Below are positions 57,080-64,000 of a DNA stretch of 64,000 bases, piece after piece; the stretch's first letter is position 1; every line of letters begins with the position of its first letter. The notes beneath the pieces were generated by a model. That model made no database searches, had not been told where the DNA came from, and saw only the letters and a program-made list of their open reading frames with translations. The stretch comes from Sinorhizobium fredii (lineage in GTDB: Bacteria > Pseudomonadota > Alphaproteobacteria > Rhizobiales > Rhizobiaceae): assembly GCF_002944405.1 (NCBI RefSeq), contig NZ_CP024309.1:372001-436000 (forward strand), in the 5' to 3' direction. The position numbers and the translations under genes were made by a program.

Positions 57080-57126
57080 AATTCGTAAAATCGATTGTTT
57101 GGATGGCATGCATCCACGGTATGGAT
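57080..57126 (-). promoter_or_regulatory. nod box of nodABCSUIJ-H-PQ
   Basis: Read leftward: ATCCATACCGTGGATG, 6 bases, ATCCAAACAATCGATTTT then ACGAATT. Close to perfect consensus. It is the presumed single inducible promoter of the nodA-nodQ series. Confidence 0.95.
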
Positions 57127-57385
57127 GGCTTGGCGGCCCACGAGCTAATTTGTCCTGTGTCGTTCTGGACCTCTGACGGGCGAGCTGGCAGGCGCTCAGC
57201 ATCAATGGGCTCCGTCCGGCCGTCTGTCGCGGTTACGCACCGGCTGAGGATGTCCTCAGATCGAAAACTAACGATCCTACTTCGGCCCGCCTGGGGATCC
57301 GATGGAGCGGACAGCCGCTCGGTGGAGTCGCAAGACGTCGCCCAATCGGCGGCCGCGTCCTAACGCCAGCAATTGCAAAGCGCCA

Positions 57386-57432
57386 ATTCAACATATGGAT
57401 GCATGCCATCCATACAATCGATTTTACCAATG
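57386..57432 (+). promoter_or_regulatory. nod box of nodFE
   Basis: ATTCAACATATGGATG, 6 bases, ATCCATACAATCGATTTT then ACCAATG. The first half has a T for C at position 3; the second half is perfect. It drives nodF-nodE rightward. Confidence 0.92.
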
Positions 57433-57774
57433 TTGCGGAAAGCGGCATGGATGAAAGACGCGAATTCTCGTGCAAAACCACTTGAACCGTCGCGCCTAAT
57501 GTTAACTGCTACACGGACCTATGCGAGGACATGCGACCGCTACACGAATACAACCCCGTATTTCGATGAGTGACGGCTTTCACTTCGCGCAGGCCTCACG
57601 CGGAAATCTCTCCGTGATTGTGTGCGTCTGCCTGGCCTTGGCGGCCACTAAGCAAAATGAAGACTGACCACCGGGTAGATTGAACAAGACAAAGTTCCAG
57701 TGTGGAACGGCAGATGCAGCTGGCCCGCTCAGCTTCGTTGCGCAGGGAATGAACCAGGAATTTGGGTGAGGGCA

Positions 57775-58026
57775 ATGGCCGATCAACTGGCAACCGAGAT
57801 TATCGAAAAGATAAAAGCTCATGCTGACAAAGACAAAGAAATTACGATGGACTCGGAGCTCGGGGATCTTGAAATCCATTCGCTCGAACTGACCGAGATC
57901 GTCTTTGATCTCGAGGTTGCCTACGGCATTGAAATCGAGATGAGCACTTCCGAGGCCTGGAGCAATCTCAAGAACGTCGGCGACCTCGTCGAGGCGACAC
58001 GCGCTTTGATTACGGCCAAGAGTTAG
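57775..58026 (+). CDS. nodF: NodF, acyl carrier protein
   Basis: 83 residues from ATG 57775 with GAGGG just upstream. The phosphopantetheine serine is in [20 protein letters not shown]. It is a specialised acyl carrier that, with NodE, makes polyunsaturated acyl chains for the Nod factor. Slightly shorter than S. meliloti NodF at the N-terminus. nodE starts 7 bases later. Confidence 0.93.
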   Translation: MADQLATEIIEKIKAHADKDKEITMDSELGDLEIHSLELTEIVFDLEVAYGIEIEMSTSEAWSNLKNVGDLVEATRALITAKS

Positions 58027-58033
58027 CTTTCGC

Positions 58034-59245
58034 ATGGCCCGGTCCCGTATCGTTATAACCGGCCTCGGCGGCATCTGCGGCTTGGGCGTCAGCGTGCCCT
58101 CCATCTGGGAAGCGATGCGCGCAGGCCGATCGGCGATCGGCGAGATCACCAGGGTCCCCCTCCATAAGACGAAAATCCGCACAGGGGCAGAGGTCAAGCA
58201 GTTGCCCGAGGTCGAGTTCGATCGAAAGCGTCTTGCGACGATGGACCGCTATAGCCTGCTGGCAGTTCTTGCCGCCGGCGAGGCGCTTCGGCAATCGGGG
58301 CTCACCGCCGACAATGTCAACACCGATCGCACCGGCGCGGTCGTCGGAACAGCCATCTTCGGTGCTGAGACGCTTGAAGAGAACTACCGCGGGCTCTTCA
58401 TCGCCGGGAAATCACACACGAATGTCTTTGCGGTGCCTCGCTCCATGCCAGGCGCACCGGCCAGTCAGGTGAGCATGGTCTACGGGCTGCGTGGGCCGGT
58501 GTTCGGCGTAACGTCGGCGTGCTCGTCGTCAAACCACGCGTTCATATCTGCGATCGACCAGCTGAGGCTCGGCAGGGCTGACGTCATGTTGGCCGGCGGT
58601 ACCGACGCGCCGTTCGCCTACGGTGTGCTGAAGGCTTGGGAGGCGCTGCGCGCCGTCGCCCGCGAGACTTGCCGGCCGTTCTCGGCCGATCGGGACGGCT
58701 TGGTGCTCGGCGAAGGCGCGGGCATGGCGGTCCTCGAAACCTATGAGCACGCCGTGGCGCGCGGCGCTCCGATCCTTGCCGAGCTTGCCGGCACTGGAAT
58801 GTCCGCAGACGCATCCGACATTGTCGCACCGACCGTCGAAGGCCCGATCGCCGCAATCAAGGCCTGCCTTGCCGATGCCGGGCTCCTGCCCGCGGACATT
58901 GACTATGTCAACGCTCACGGCACAGGCACCAAATACAACGACCGGCTCGAGACCCAGGCAATTCGCCGCGTCTTCGGCAATCACGCCGATGTCCTTTCGG
59001 TGTCCTCGACCAAGTCGATGCATGCCCACTGCATGGGGGCATCCGGCGCTCTCGAGCTGATTGCCTGTGTCATGGCGCTTCGCGACGGTCTAATCCCGCC
59101 GACCGCGAACTACCGGGAGAAGGATCCCGAATGCGACCTCGACGTGACACCCAACATTCCGCGCGAGCGCAAGGTGCGGGCAGCGATCAGCAATTCTTTC
59201 GCCTTCGGCGGCACCAACGCCGTGCTGGCAATCACGGCGGCCTGA
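58034..59245 (+). CDS. nodE: NodE, beta-ketoacyl synthase
   Basis: 403 residues, KAS II type. Active-site Cys in [20 protein letters not shown], His in [20 protein letters not shown] and [20 protein letters not shown]. It elongates acyl chains on NodF to give host-specific unsaturated fatty acids. Transcribed from the nodF nod box and convergent with the second nodA. Confidence 0.95.
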   Translation: MARSRIVITGLGGICGLGVSVPSIWEAMRAGRSAIGEITRVPLHKTKIRTGAEVKQLPEVEFDRKRLATMDRYSLLAVLAAGEALRQSGLTADNVNTDRTGAVVGTAIFGAETLEENYRGLFIAGKSHTNVFAVPRSMPGAPASQVSMVYGLRGPVFGVTSACSSSNHAFISAIDQLRLGRADVMLAGGTDAPFAYGVLKAWEALRAVARETCRPFSADRDGLVLGEGAGMAVLETYEHAVARGAPILAELAGTGMSADASDIVAPTVEGPIAAIKACLADAGLLPADIDYVNAHGTGTKYNDRLETQAIRRVFGNHADVLSVSSTKSMHAHCMGASGALELIACVMALRDGLIPPTANYREKDPECDLDVTPNIPRERKVRAAISNSFAFGGTNAVLAITAA

Positions 59246-59392
59246 CGACTCCACGCGAAGTAGAAGACCTAACGATGTTCGTGGTTTACTCAATCAGGGC
59301 TCGCCTGAGTGGGTACCGAGCCCTTGCGTGTCCGCAACACGCAGTTGGGTACCTCGGGGCAGACTTCGTACACGTCAAAAGAAAAAGAGCTG

Positions 59393-59983
59393 CTATAGCT
59401 CTGGCCCGTTGCGTTCTATCGTCATACCGGCGGGCCAATCGGAGATTGACCGTCCCACTGGCAGAACGATGACAAGTGCATCTTCGATACGCGTGGGCGG
59501 CTTGTCGAGACGAGCTTCCGGCAGCGTGGACTGCACGCGAAGCCCCGACAAGACAGTCACTGGACTATGCCTGCCGAACCTCTCAACATGGCGCTCCAGC
59601 GCGGGCCTGACCGTGCCGAAAGCGAACGGAACCTCAAGCTCCTGCAGCGTTGGAAGCATGACGCGGATTGAATGACTGATTCCGAGTCTTTCGAGATCCC
59701 GACGCACCCCATACAAGCCAAGTTCAGCCACCAGCAGGTCAACCGCACCAACCTTGATGAAACGGCGCAACACGCCCAGATGGGCCGCTACACCGCCCGA
59801 GTCATAGGCAATCGCACGAAGCTCTGGCCTCGCTCCGGCCCAACTTCTGCTGCCTTCGAATGGTTTGGCGTTGAATTCGCCGGTCGGACCATATGTCTTT
59901 TGAAAGAACTCAGCGAGTTCGATATGGTCGGCGAGTTGCAACTCATTTTCCCAGCACAGCTTCCACCGCACCTCAGAGCCCAT
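59393..59983 (-). CDS. nodA2: NodA, second copy
   Basis: 196 residues starting [20 protein letters not shown], with an intact NodA sequence throughout ([40 protein letters not shown]). It differs from the copy at 56235 at many positions, particularly in the last 60 residues, so the two may prefer different acyl donors. No nodB or nodC follows; it is a single-gene unit behind its own nod box, convergent with nodE. R. tropici CIAT899 also has several nodA copies. Confidence 0.95.
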   Translation of the reverse strand: MGSEVRWKLCWENELQLADHIELAEFFQKTYGPTGEFNAKPFEGSRSWAGARPELRAIAYDSGGVAAHLGVLRRFIKVGAVDLLVAELGLYGVRRDLERLGISHSIRVMLPTLQELEVPFAFGTVRPALERHVERFGRHSPVTVLSGLRVQSTLPEARLDKPPTRIEDALVIVLPVGRSISDWPAGMTIERNGPEL

Positions 59984-60215
59984 GCACAGACCTCTCCTTC
60001 TTTGTTTAGTTCTGAGACAGGCTACGCGATTGAAAGCGAGCTTCTGAAGCGGGCACGCACAATGCGCTGCTAGCCGATGAAGCTCGTGGCATAGCGCGAT
60101 GTTCCAGAGCTGATACGTGTTCCAACCACTTCGGTTACTTCCTGCACCACTCGCAATTTGCCGTTGATGCCTTGATTTCTTTCGATTGACCACGATCTAA
60201 TGGAGTAAGCCGGTA

Positions 60216-60262
60216 AATGCGTAAAATCGATAGTTTGGTTGTCATGCATCCACGCCATGGAT
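60216..60262 (-). promoter_or_regulatory. nod box between nodA2 and nodD1
   Basis: Read leftward: ATCCATGGCGTGGATG, 6 bases, AACCAAACTATCGATTTT then ACGCATT. Two mismatches in the second half (AACC for ATCC; ACTATC for ACAATC). It begins 10 bases from the nodD1 start, so NodD binding here should also control nodD1. Confidence 0.9.
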
Positions 60263-60272
60263 AAATGAGGAA

Positions 60273-61199
60273 ATGCGTTTCAAGGGCCTTGATCTAAATC
60301 TCCTCGTCGCGCTCGACGCGTTGATGACCGAACGGAACCTCACGGCTGCGGCACGCAGCATCAATCTCAGTCAGCCGGCCATGAGCGCGGCGGTCGGGCG
60401 CCTGCGCACCTATTTCGACGATGAGCTCTTTACAATGATTGGCCGTGAGCTGATTCCGACGCCACGTGCGGAACGGCTTGCGCCGGCGGTCCGCGAGACC
60501 CTGCTGCACGTCCAGGTCTCGATCATTTCCTCGGATCCGTTTGACCCGGCCCAGTCGGATCGTCGCTTCAAAATCATCCTCTCCGACTACGCTACACTCG
60601 TCTTTTTCGAGAAGATCGTGGAGCGCGCTGCGCGCGAAGCGCCCGGCGTCAGCTTCGAATTTCTGCCTCTTGCGGACGACTATGAGGATCTCCTTCGGCG
60701 CGGCGACATCGATCTTCTGATCCTGCCGGAAATCTTCATGTCAAACGCTCATCCCAGAGCGAAACTGTTCGACGAGGTACATGTGTGCGTCGGTTGTCGC
60801 ACGAACGAGCAACTGTCGGAGCCGCTTACATTCGAGAGATACATGTCTATGGGGCATGTTGTGGTCAAGTTCGGCAATACGCGCAAGCCATCCATCGAGG
60901 AATGGTATTTGCTCGAACACGGCATGAAGAGACGTGTCGACGTTGTCGTGCAGGGCTTCAGCATGATCGCGCCCATGGTATCTGGTACCGAGCGTATAGG
61001 GACCATGCCTCTGAGACTGGCGCAGCGTTTCGCAAAAACAATTCCCCTGCGGATCGTCGAGCTCCCGTTGCCACTTCCCCCATTCACCGAGGCAGTCCAA
61101 TGGCCTGCCCTTCACAATAGTGATCCTGCGAGCCTCTGGATGCGCGATATGTTGGTAGAGGAGGCATCCCGCATGGCTTTGCCGCGGGAGTCCAGGTGA
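60273..61199 (+). CDS. nodD1: NodD1, LysR-type flavonoid-responsive activator
   Basis: 308 residues with the NodD winged helix ([40 protein letters not shown]) and inducer domain ([40 protein letters not shown]). Its divergent position across a nod box from nodA is the classical nodD1 layout, hence the symbol. It should activate all nod boxes in this window with host flavonoids. Confidence 0.95.
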   Translation: MRFKGLDLNLLVALDALMTERNLTAAARSINLSQPAMSAAVGRLRTYFDDELFTMIGRELIPTPRAERLAPAVRETLLHVQVSIISSDPFDPAQSDRRFKIILSDYATLVFFEKIVERAAREAPGVSFEFLPLADDYEDLLRRGDIDLLILPEIFMSNAHPRAKLFDEVHVCVGCRTNEQLSEPLTFERYMSMGHVVVKFGNTRKPSIEEWYLLEHGMKRRVDVVVQGFSMIAPMVSGTERIGTMPLRLAQRFAKTIPLRIVELPLPLPPFTEAVQWPALHNSDPASLWMRDMLVEEASRMALPRESR

Positions 61200-61340
61200 C
61201 GTCCCGGCGTCCCGGTTCAAGCGTTCAAGCCGCAGCGCGGGGTGCCGCCATCGTGGTGCAGAGTACAACACGGGCGTCTTAGCTGAGCCTAATCGCAGCC
61301 GCGACAAACATGGCTGAGCTTCGAGCTGGTGTACTCATCG

Positions 61341-62369
61341 TCAGGCAACTCGCTCAATAATTTCCGACCGAATGGTTGTCGCGGTATAGAGCGAAGCCTC
61401 TAATGGAAGGCTTCCAAATGCGAGTTGGCACAGCAGATAGTTGGCGCCTGCCGCGTCCAGCTGATCAAGAAGGGCTTGCCGCACAGAAGCTGCCGTTCCT
61501 GCTACGCACAATTCACTTTCGATCGCTGCATCGAAGGTCAAAGGGAGATTTGGTGGTGTCGGGAGCCCGTTGAGTTCGTAGAGAAACTTAAAACTTTCGA
61601 GCCACCGGGCGTAGGCAGGCATCGCGAGCGAAACCGCTTCTTTTTCCGAGCGTCCGATTACAACCATGCGAAGCAGGCCCAGAAACGGCGCTCGATCGCC
61701 GATGTCAACGCTGCGCTCTCGGTGGGCGCGGTAGGCGTCAGTAACCTTGCGAACTGAAGAGGCAGGCCCTACGCACGCGATGTTTGAACCGTGCGCAGCC
61801 GCCCAGCTTGCGGACTCCGGTCGATTGGTGGCGATCCATGTCGGCGGATGCGGACGCTGATATGGCCTCAGCGTCAACGGAACGCTGTTCAGCTCGAAAT
61901 AGTCGCCTTGATGGGATAGCGTGCCCCCTCTCATCGCATTCATAAGTATCTTGCTGGCTTCCGCATAGCGTTCTGGTGCCGCGTCCGCACCGATCCCGAA
62001 GTAACCCAATTCGATCGGGAGAGAGCCGCGCCCTATGCCCAGCTCTAACCTGCCACCGCTCAATTGGTCCAGCATGCAGATCTCTTCAAACGCGCGTAGC
62101 GGATGACAAAGGCTAAGCAGCATTACCATTGGGCCGAGACGAATCTGCTGGGTGCGCTGTGCGACGCTCGACAGAAACAGATTTGGCGACGGACCTCTCC
62201 CATGAGGGGTAAAATGGTGCTCTGCGAGATGATACGCATAGAAACCGAGGCGATCACACGCCTCCGCCAGCGTCAGGCGATCCGCGTATTGTCGGGCGAT
62301 ATCGCTGCCGTCCTCGTCCAGGTGATCGAAGATGCCGATGGCGAGGTTAGAAGAAGAGGCGTTTCTCAT
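61341..62369 (-). CDS. luciferase-like monooxygenase (y4wF-like)
   Basis: 342 residues of the luciferase-like monooxygenase fold: GFYAYHLAEHHFTPHGRGPS, then IRLGPMVMLLSLCHPLRAFE and LSGGRLELGIGRG. It would use reduced flavin to oxygenate a small molecule. Downstream of a HisC-like aminotransferase on the same strand, a pair that matches y4wE-y4wF of NGR234, reported as a flavonoid-inducible locus needed for indole-3-acetic acid synthesis (from memory). It is only distantly similar to the other monooxygenase at 15023. Confidence 0.87.
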   Translation of the reverse strand: MRNASSSNLAIGIFDHLDEDGSDIARQYADRLTLAEACDRLGFYAYHLAEHHFTPHGRGPSPNLFLSSVAQRTQQIRLGPMVMLLSLCHPLRAFEEICMLDQLSGGRLELGIGRGSLPIELGYFGIGADAAPERYAEASKILMNAMRGGTLSHQGDYFELNSVPLTLRPYQRPHPPTWIATNRPESASWAAAHGSNIACVGPASSVRKVTDAYRAHRERSVDIGDRAPFLGLLRMVVIGRSEKEAVSLAMPAYARWLESFKFLYELNGLPTPPNLPLTFDAAIESELCVAGTAASVRQALLDQLDAAGANYLLCQLAFGSLPLEASLYTATTIRSEIIERVA

Positions 62370-62680
62370 TCAATTATCTCCAACTCTGGCGCGGAAATCT
62401 GGATATTTTGGCCGTCGGCCCCAAGCGGCCGCTGGGATTGATGTGTCTCTGGTCCGAGAATTGCCTTTGCTCCTCATTTCGATATTGGTCCTCTCAGCGG
62501 CATCGGACAGCGCGGCAGCGGTGACCGTCAATCCGCACGGCTTAGCCCTGGAGCTTTGCTGAGTGGCTCCAGCGAAAGGCGATGCCATTCTTGGTTCGCG
62601 GTTCTACGAAGCAAGGATGTGGGCTTGGCTGAATTTGGAAGATCAGTGAGTTAAGCGTGCCTCTGGCTTAGCAGTCAGAA
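62370..62680. other. gap between monooxygenase and aminotransferase
   Basis: About 310 bases; frames on either strand look random. No terminator, nod box or sigma-54 site was recognised, so the two genes may still be co-transcribed. Confidence 0.5.
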
Positions 62681-63787
62681 TCAACGGCCAGGGTCGTGCT
62701 GAAGCCGGCCAGAAATGTCTCTGACAGCTGTGAGGAAAGCATCCATTTGGGCTCTTGTACCGATGCTGACGCGAATGCAGTTTTCGAGGCCATCTTCAGG
62801 GAATACGGCAACGAGTATCTTTCGCTTCTTCAGAGATGCTTGCCACCAAGTTCCGTCTTGCCCTGGAGGCACTTGGGCCAGCAGGAAATTGGCATTGGAA
62901 GGTGTCACGGAGAAGCCAAGTTGCGACAGCGCCACGCACACTCTCTGTCTTTCCCGCTTGATATGTATGTGGTTCTCTTCATACGCTTCACGATGGGAAA
63001 GGATGCCGATGCCAACGGCGTGGCCGATCACGTTCATGTTGAAGACGTTCTGAAGATTACGCAGCCTTCCAACAAGCTCAGGATGACCCAAACCGAAACC
63101 AATCCGAATGCCGGCGGCGGCATAGCTTTTCGAAAATGTTCTCAAGATCAGAAGGTTCGAATAGCGATCGAGAAGGCGCAACGCATTGTCCGGCGCAAAG
63201 TCGACATAGGCCTCATCCAGCACGATCAATCGGTCCGACTGGGCTACGAGGCTCTCGATTTCGGCAACCGGAAGAAACGTTCCGGTAGGATTGTTCGGAT
63301 TGGCTAATAGGATGAACTTGGCATCCTTGGCAGGGCCGAATAGCAGTTGCTCTGTCGGCAGCAAACAAGCTTCGGTCAATGGTATTTCGAGAAATCGAGC
63401 GCCCTGCAAAGTGGCTAGTTTGCGGTTGAACGAAAATCCTGGCGAAATCATCGCCACGGTGTCGCCTGGACTAAGGAAAGCCTTGTAGATAAGCCCCAGA
63501 AGTTCAGAGGATCCGTTACCGGCGATCACCTGATCCCTGCACAGCCCATACGCTTTAGCGGCTGCTTCCCTCAAGCTGATGTTATCATCTTGCGGATAGA
63601 GATATTGGCGTTCGAGCGCCGCAACGGCGCACTCCATCACGGGCGCCGGCAGCGCAAATGGATTCTCATTCGTGTTGAGTTTGACACAACGAGCATCAGG
63701 CACCGTACAAATGGACGGCAGCGCATTTAACTCACTCGCCTGTTGCGAAAGAGATGAAAGCACGCTCTGCAGTTTTGCGTCAGGCAT
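62681..63787 (-). CDS. HisC-like PLP aminotransferase (y4wE-like)
   Basis: 368 residues from ATG 63787 (ACGGAG upstream; a GTG 8 codons earlier is less likely). Histidinol-phosphate aminotransferase pattern: CVKLNTNENPFALPAPVMEC, ILLANPNNPTGTFLPVAEIE, the PLP lysine in RTFSKSYAAAGIRIGFGLGH, and IRVSIGTRAQMDAFL. HisC-like enzymes also accept aromatic amino acids. Its pairing with a luciferase-like monooxygenase points to tryptophan or another aromatic as substrate rather than histidine synthesis. No other his genes are near. Confidence 0.88.
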   Translation of the reverse strand: MPDAKLQSVLSSLSQQASELNALPSICTVPDARCVKLNTNENPFALPAPVMECAVAALERQYLYPQDDNISLREAAAKAYGLCRDQVIAGNGSSELLGLIYKAFLSPGDTVAMISPGFSFNRKLATLQGARFLEIPLTEACLLPTEQLLFGPAKDAKFILLANPNNPTGTFLPVAEIESLVAQSDRLIVLDEAYVDFAPDNALRLLDRYSNLLILRTFSKSYAAAGIRIGFGLGHPELVGRLRNLQNVFNMNVIGHAVGIGILSHREAYEENHIHIKRERQRVCVALSQLGFSVTPSNANFLLAQVPPGQDGTWWQASLKKRKILVAVFPEDGLENCIRVSIGTRAQMDAFLTAVRDISGRLQHDPGR

Positions 63788-64000
63788 ATCTTTCTCCGTT
63801 TCAGTCTCCACGTCCGAGGACTCGCCGTGTAGTTGAGTGCTAAGCGGAGTGGAGCCCAGTTTTGCGTCCCACTTTGGAGCGTGGCCGAATCTTCTGCGTC
63901 AGATCGCCACGCCGTAGAAGCAGGCTCACGAGACCAGACTGACAGAGGAGGGTCAACAATTTTTCTTGCGAGATGATAGGATTCTATCTTTAAATCTATC

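Larger units (their letters stand above)
56826..57774. other. divergent regulatory region between nodA and nodF
   Basis: About 950 bases with two nod boxes pointing outward (57080-57126 leftward, 57386-57432 rightward). Between and around them no ORF looks real. The 5' leaders of both operons are long (about 250 and 340 bases). Confidence 0.7.

Overview
The window looks like part of a rhizobial symbiosis replicon or island, most like Sinorhizobium/Ensifer of the fredii-americanum-BR816 type, with Rhizobium tropici as the alternative. Evidence: a nodABCSUIJ-H-PQ cluster, nodFE, a second nodA, three nodD genes, nodO, five good nod boxes, fixABCX, nifA, nifB, fdxN, nifZ, nifT, nifS, nifV, nifW, nifQ, prxS-rpoN2, and several NifA/sigma-54 promoters. 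Some neighbours match loci known from the S. fredii NGR234 symbiotic plasmid (the y4vD-y4vJ block and the y4wE/y4wF pair); these assignments are from memory of the families, not from a search.

Layout. 1-0.9 kb: the leftward end of a possible peptide-modification locus, a ThiF/E1-like enzyme behind a 31-residue peptide gene and a hairpin. 1.4-10 kb: accessory DNA with a LigD-type ligase, a HEPN-like protein, a frameshifted nuclease, an intact IS110-family element, HNH remnants and small unknown genes. 10.5-14.8 kb: a methyltransferase, groES-groEL with a CIRCE element, and a nodD. 15-20.7 kb: a leftward oxidative cluster (P450, ferredoxin, SnoaL-like protein, double SDR with a frameshift, luciferase-like monooxygenase) behind a predicted NifA/sigma-54 promoter. 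20.9-23.4 kb: nod box-nodO and a radical SAM protein. 23.7-26.7 kb: prxS-rpoN2 and nifQ. 27-28 kb: an HslV-like hydrolase. 28.3-41.6 kb: iscN, a decayed nifU, nifS, nifV, nifW, fixABCX, nifA, nifB, fdxN, nifZ, nifT and a SIR2-like gene. 41.7-45.1 kb: nodD, two unknown small genes behind an orphan nod box, a broken acyltransferase and a SnoaL-like gene. 45.3-60.3 kb: the nod gene block. 61.3-63.8 kb: a monooxygenase and an aminotransferase resembling the NGR234 y4wF/y4wE auxin-related locus.

How it works together. NodD proteins acting at nod boxes should switch on synthesis of a lipochitooligosaccharide (NodA, B, C) that is N-methylated (NodS), carbamoylated (NodU) and sulfated (NodP, Q, H), exported by NodI/J, and possibly given an unusual acyl chain by NodF/E and a second NodA. 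NodO would act as a secreted helper. In the nodule, oxygen-sensitive NifA with RpoN2 would activate fixABCX, nifB, iscN-nifS-nifV, prxS-rpoN2, probably nifQ, and the P450 cluster. The structural nitrogenase genes nifHDK are not in this window.
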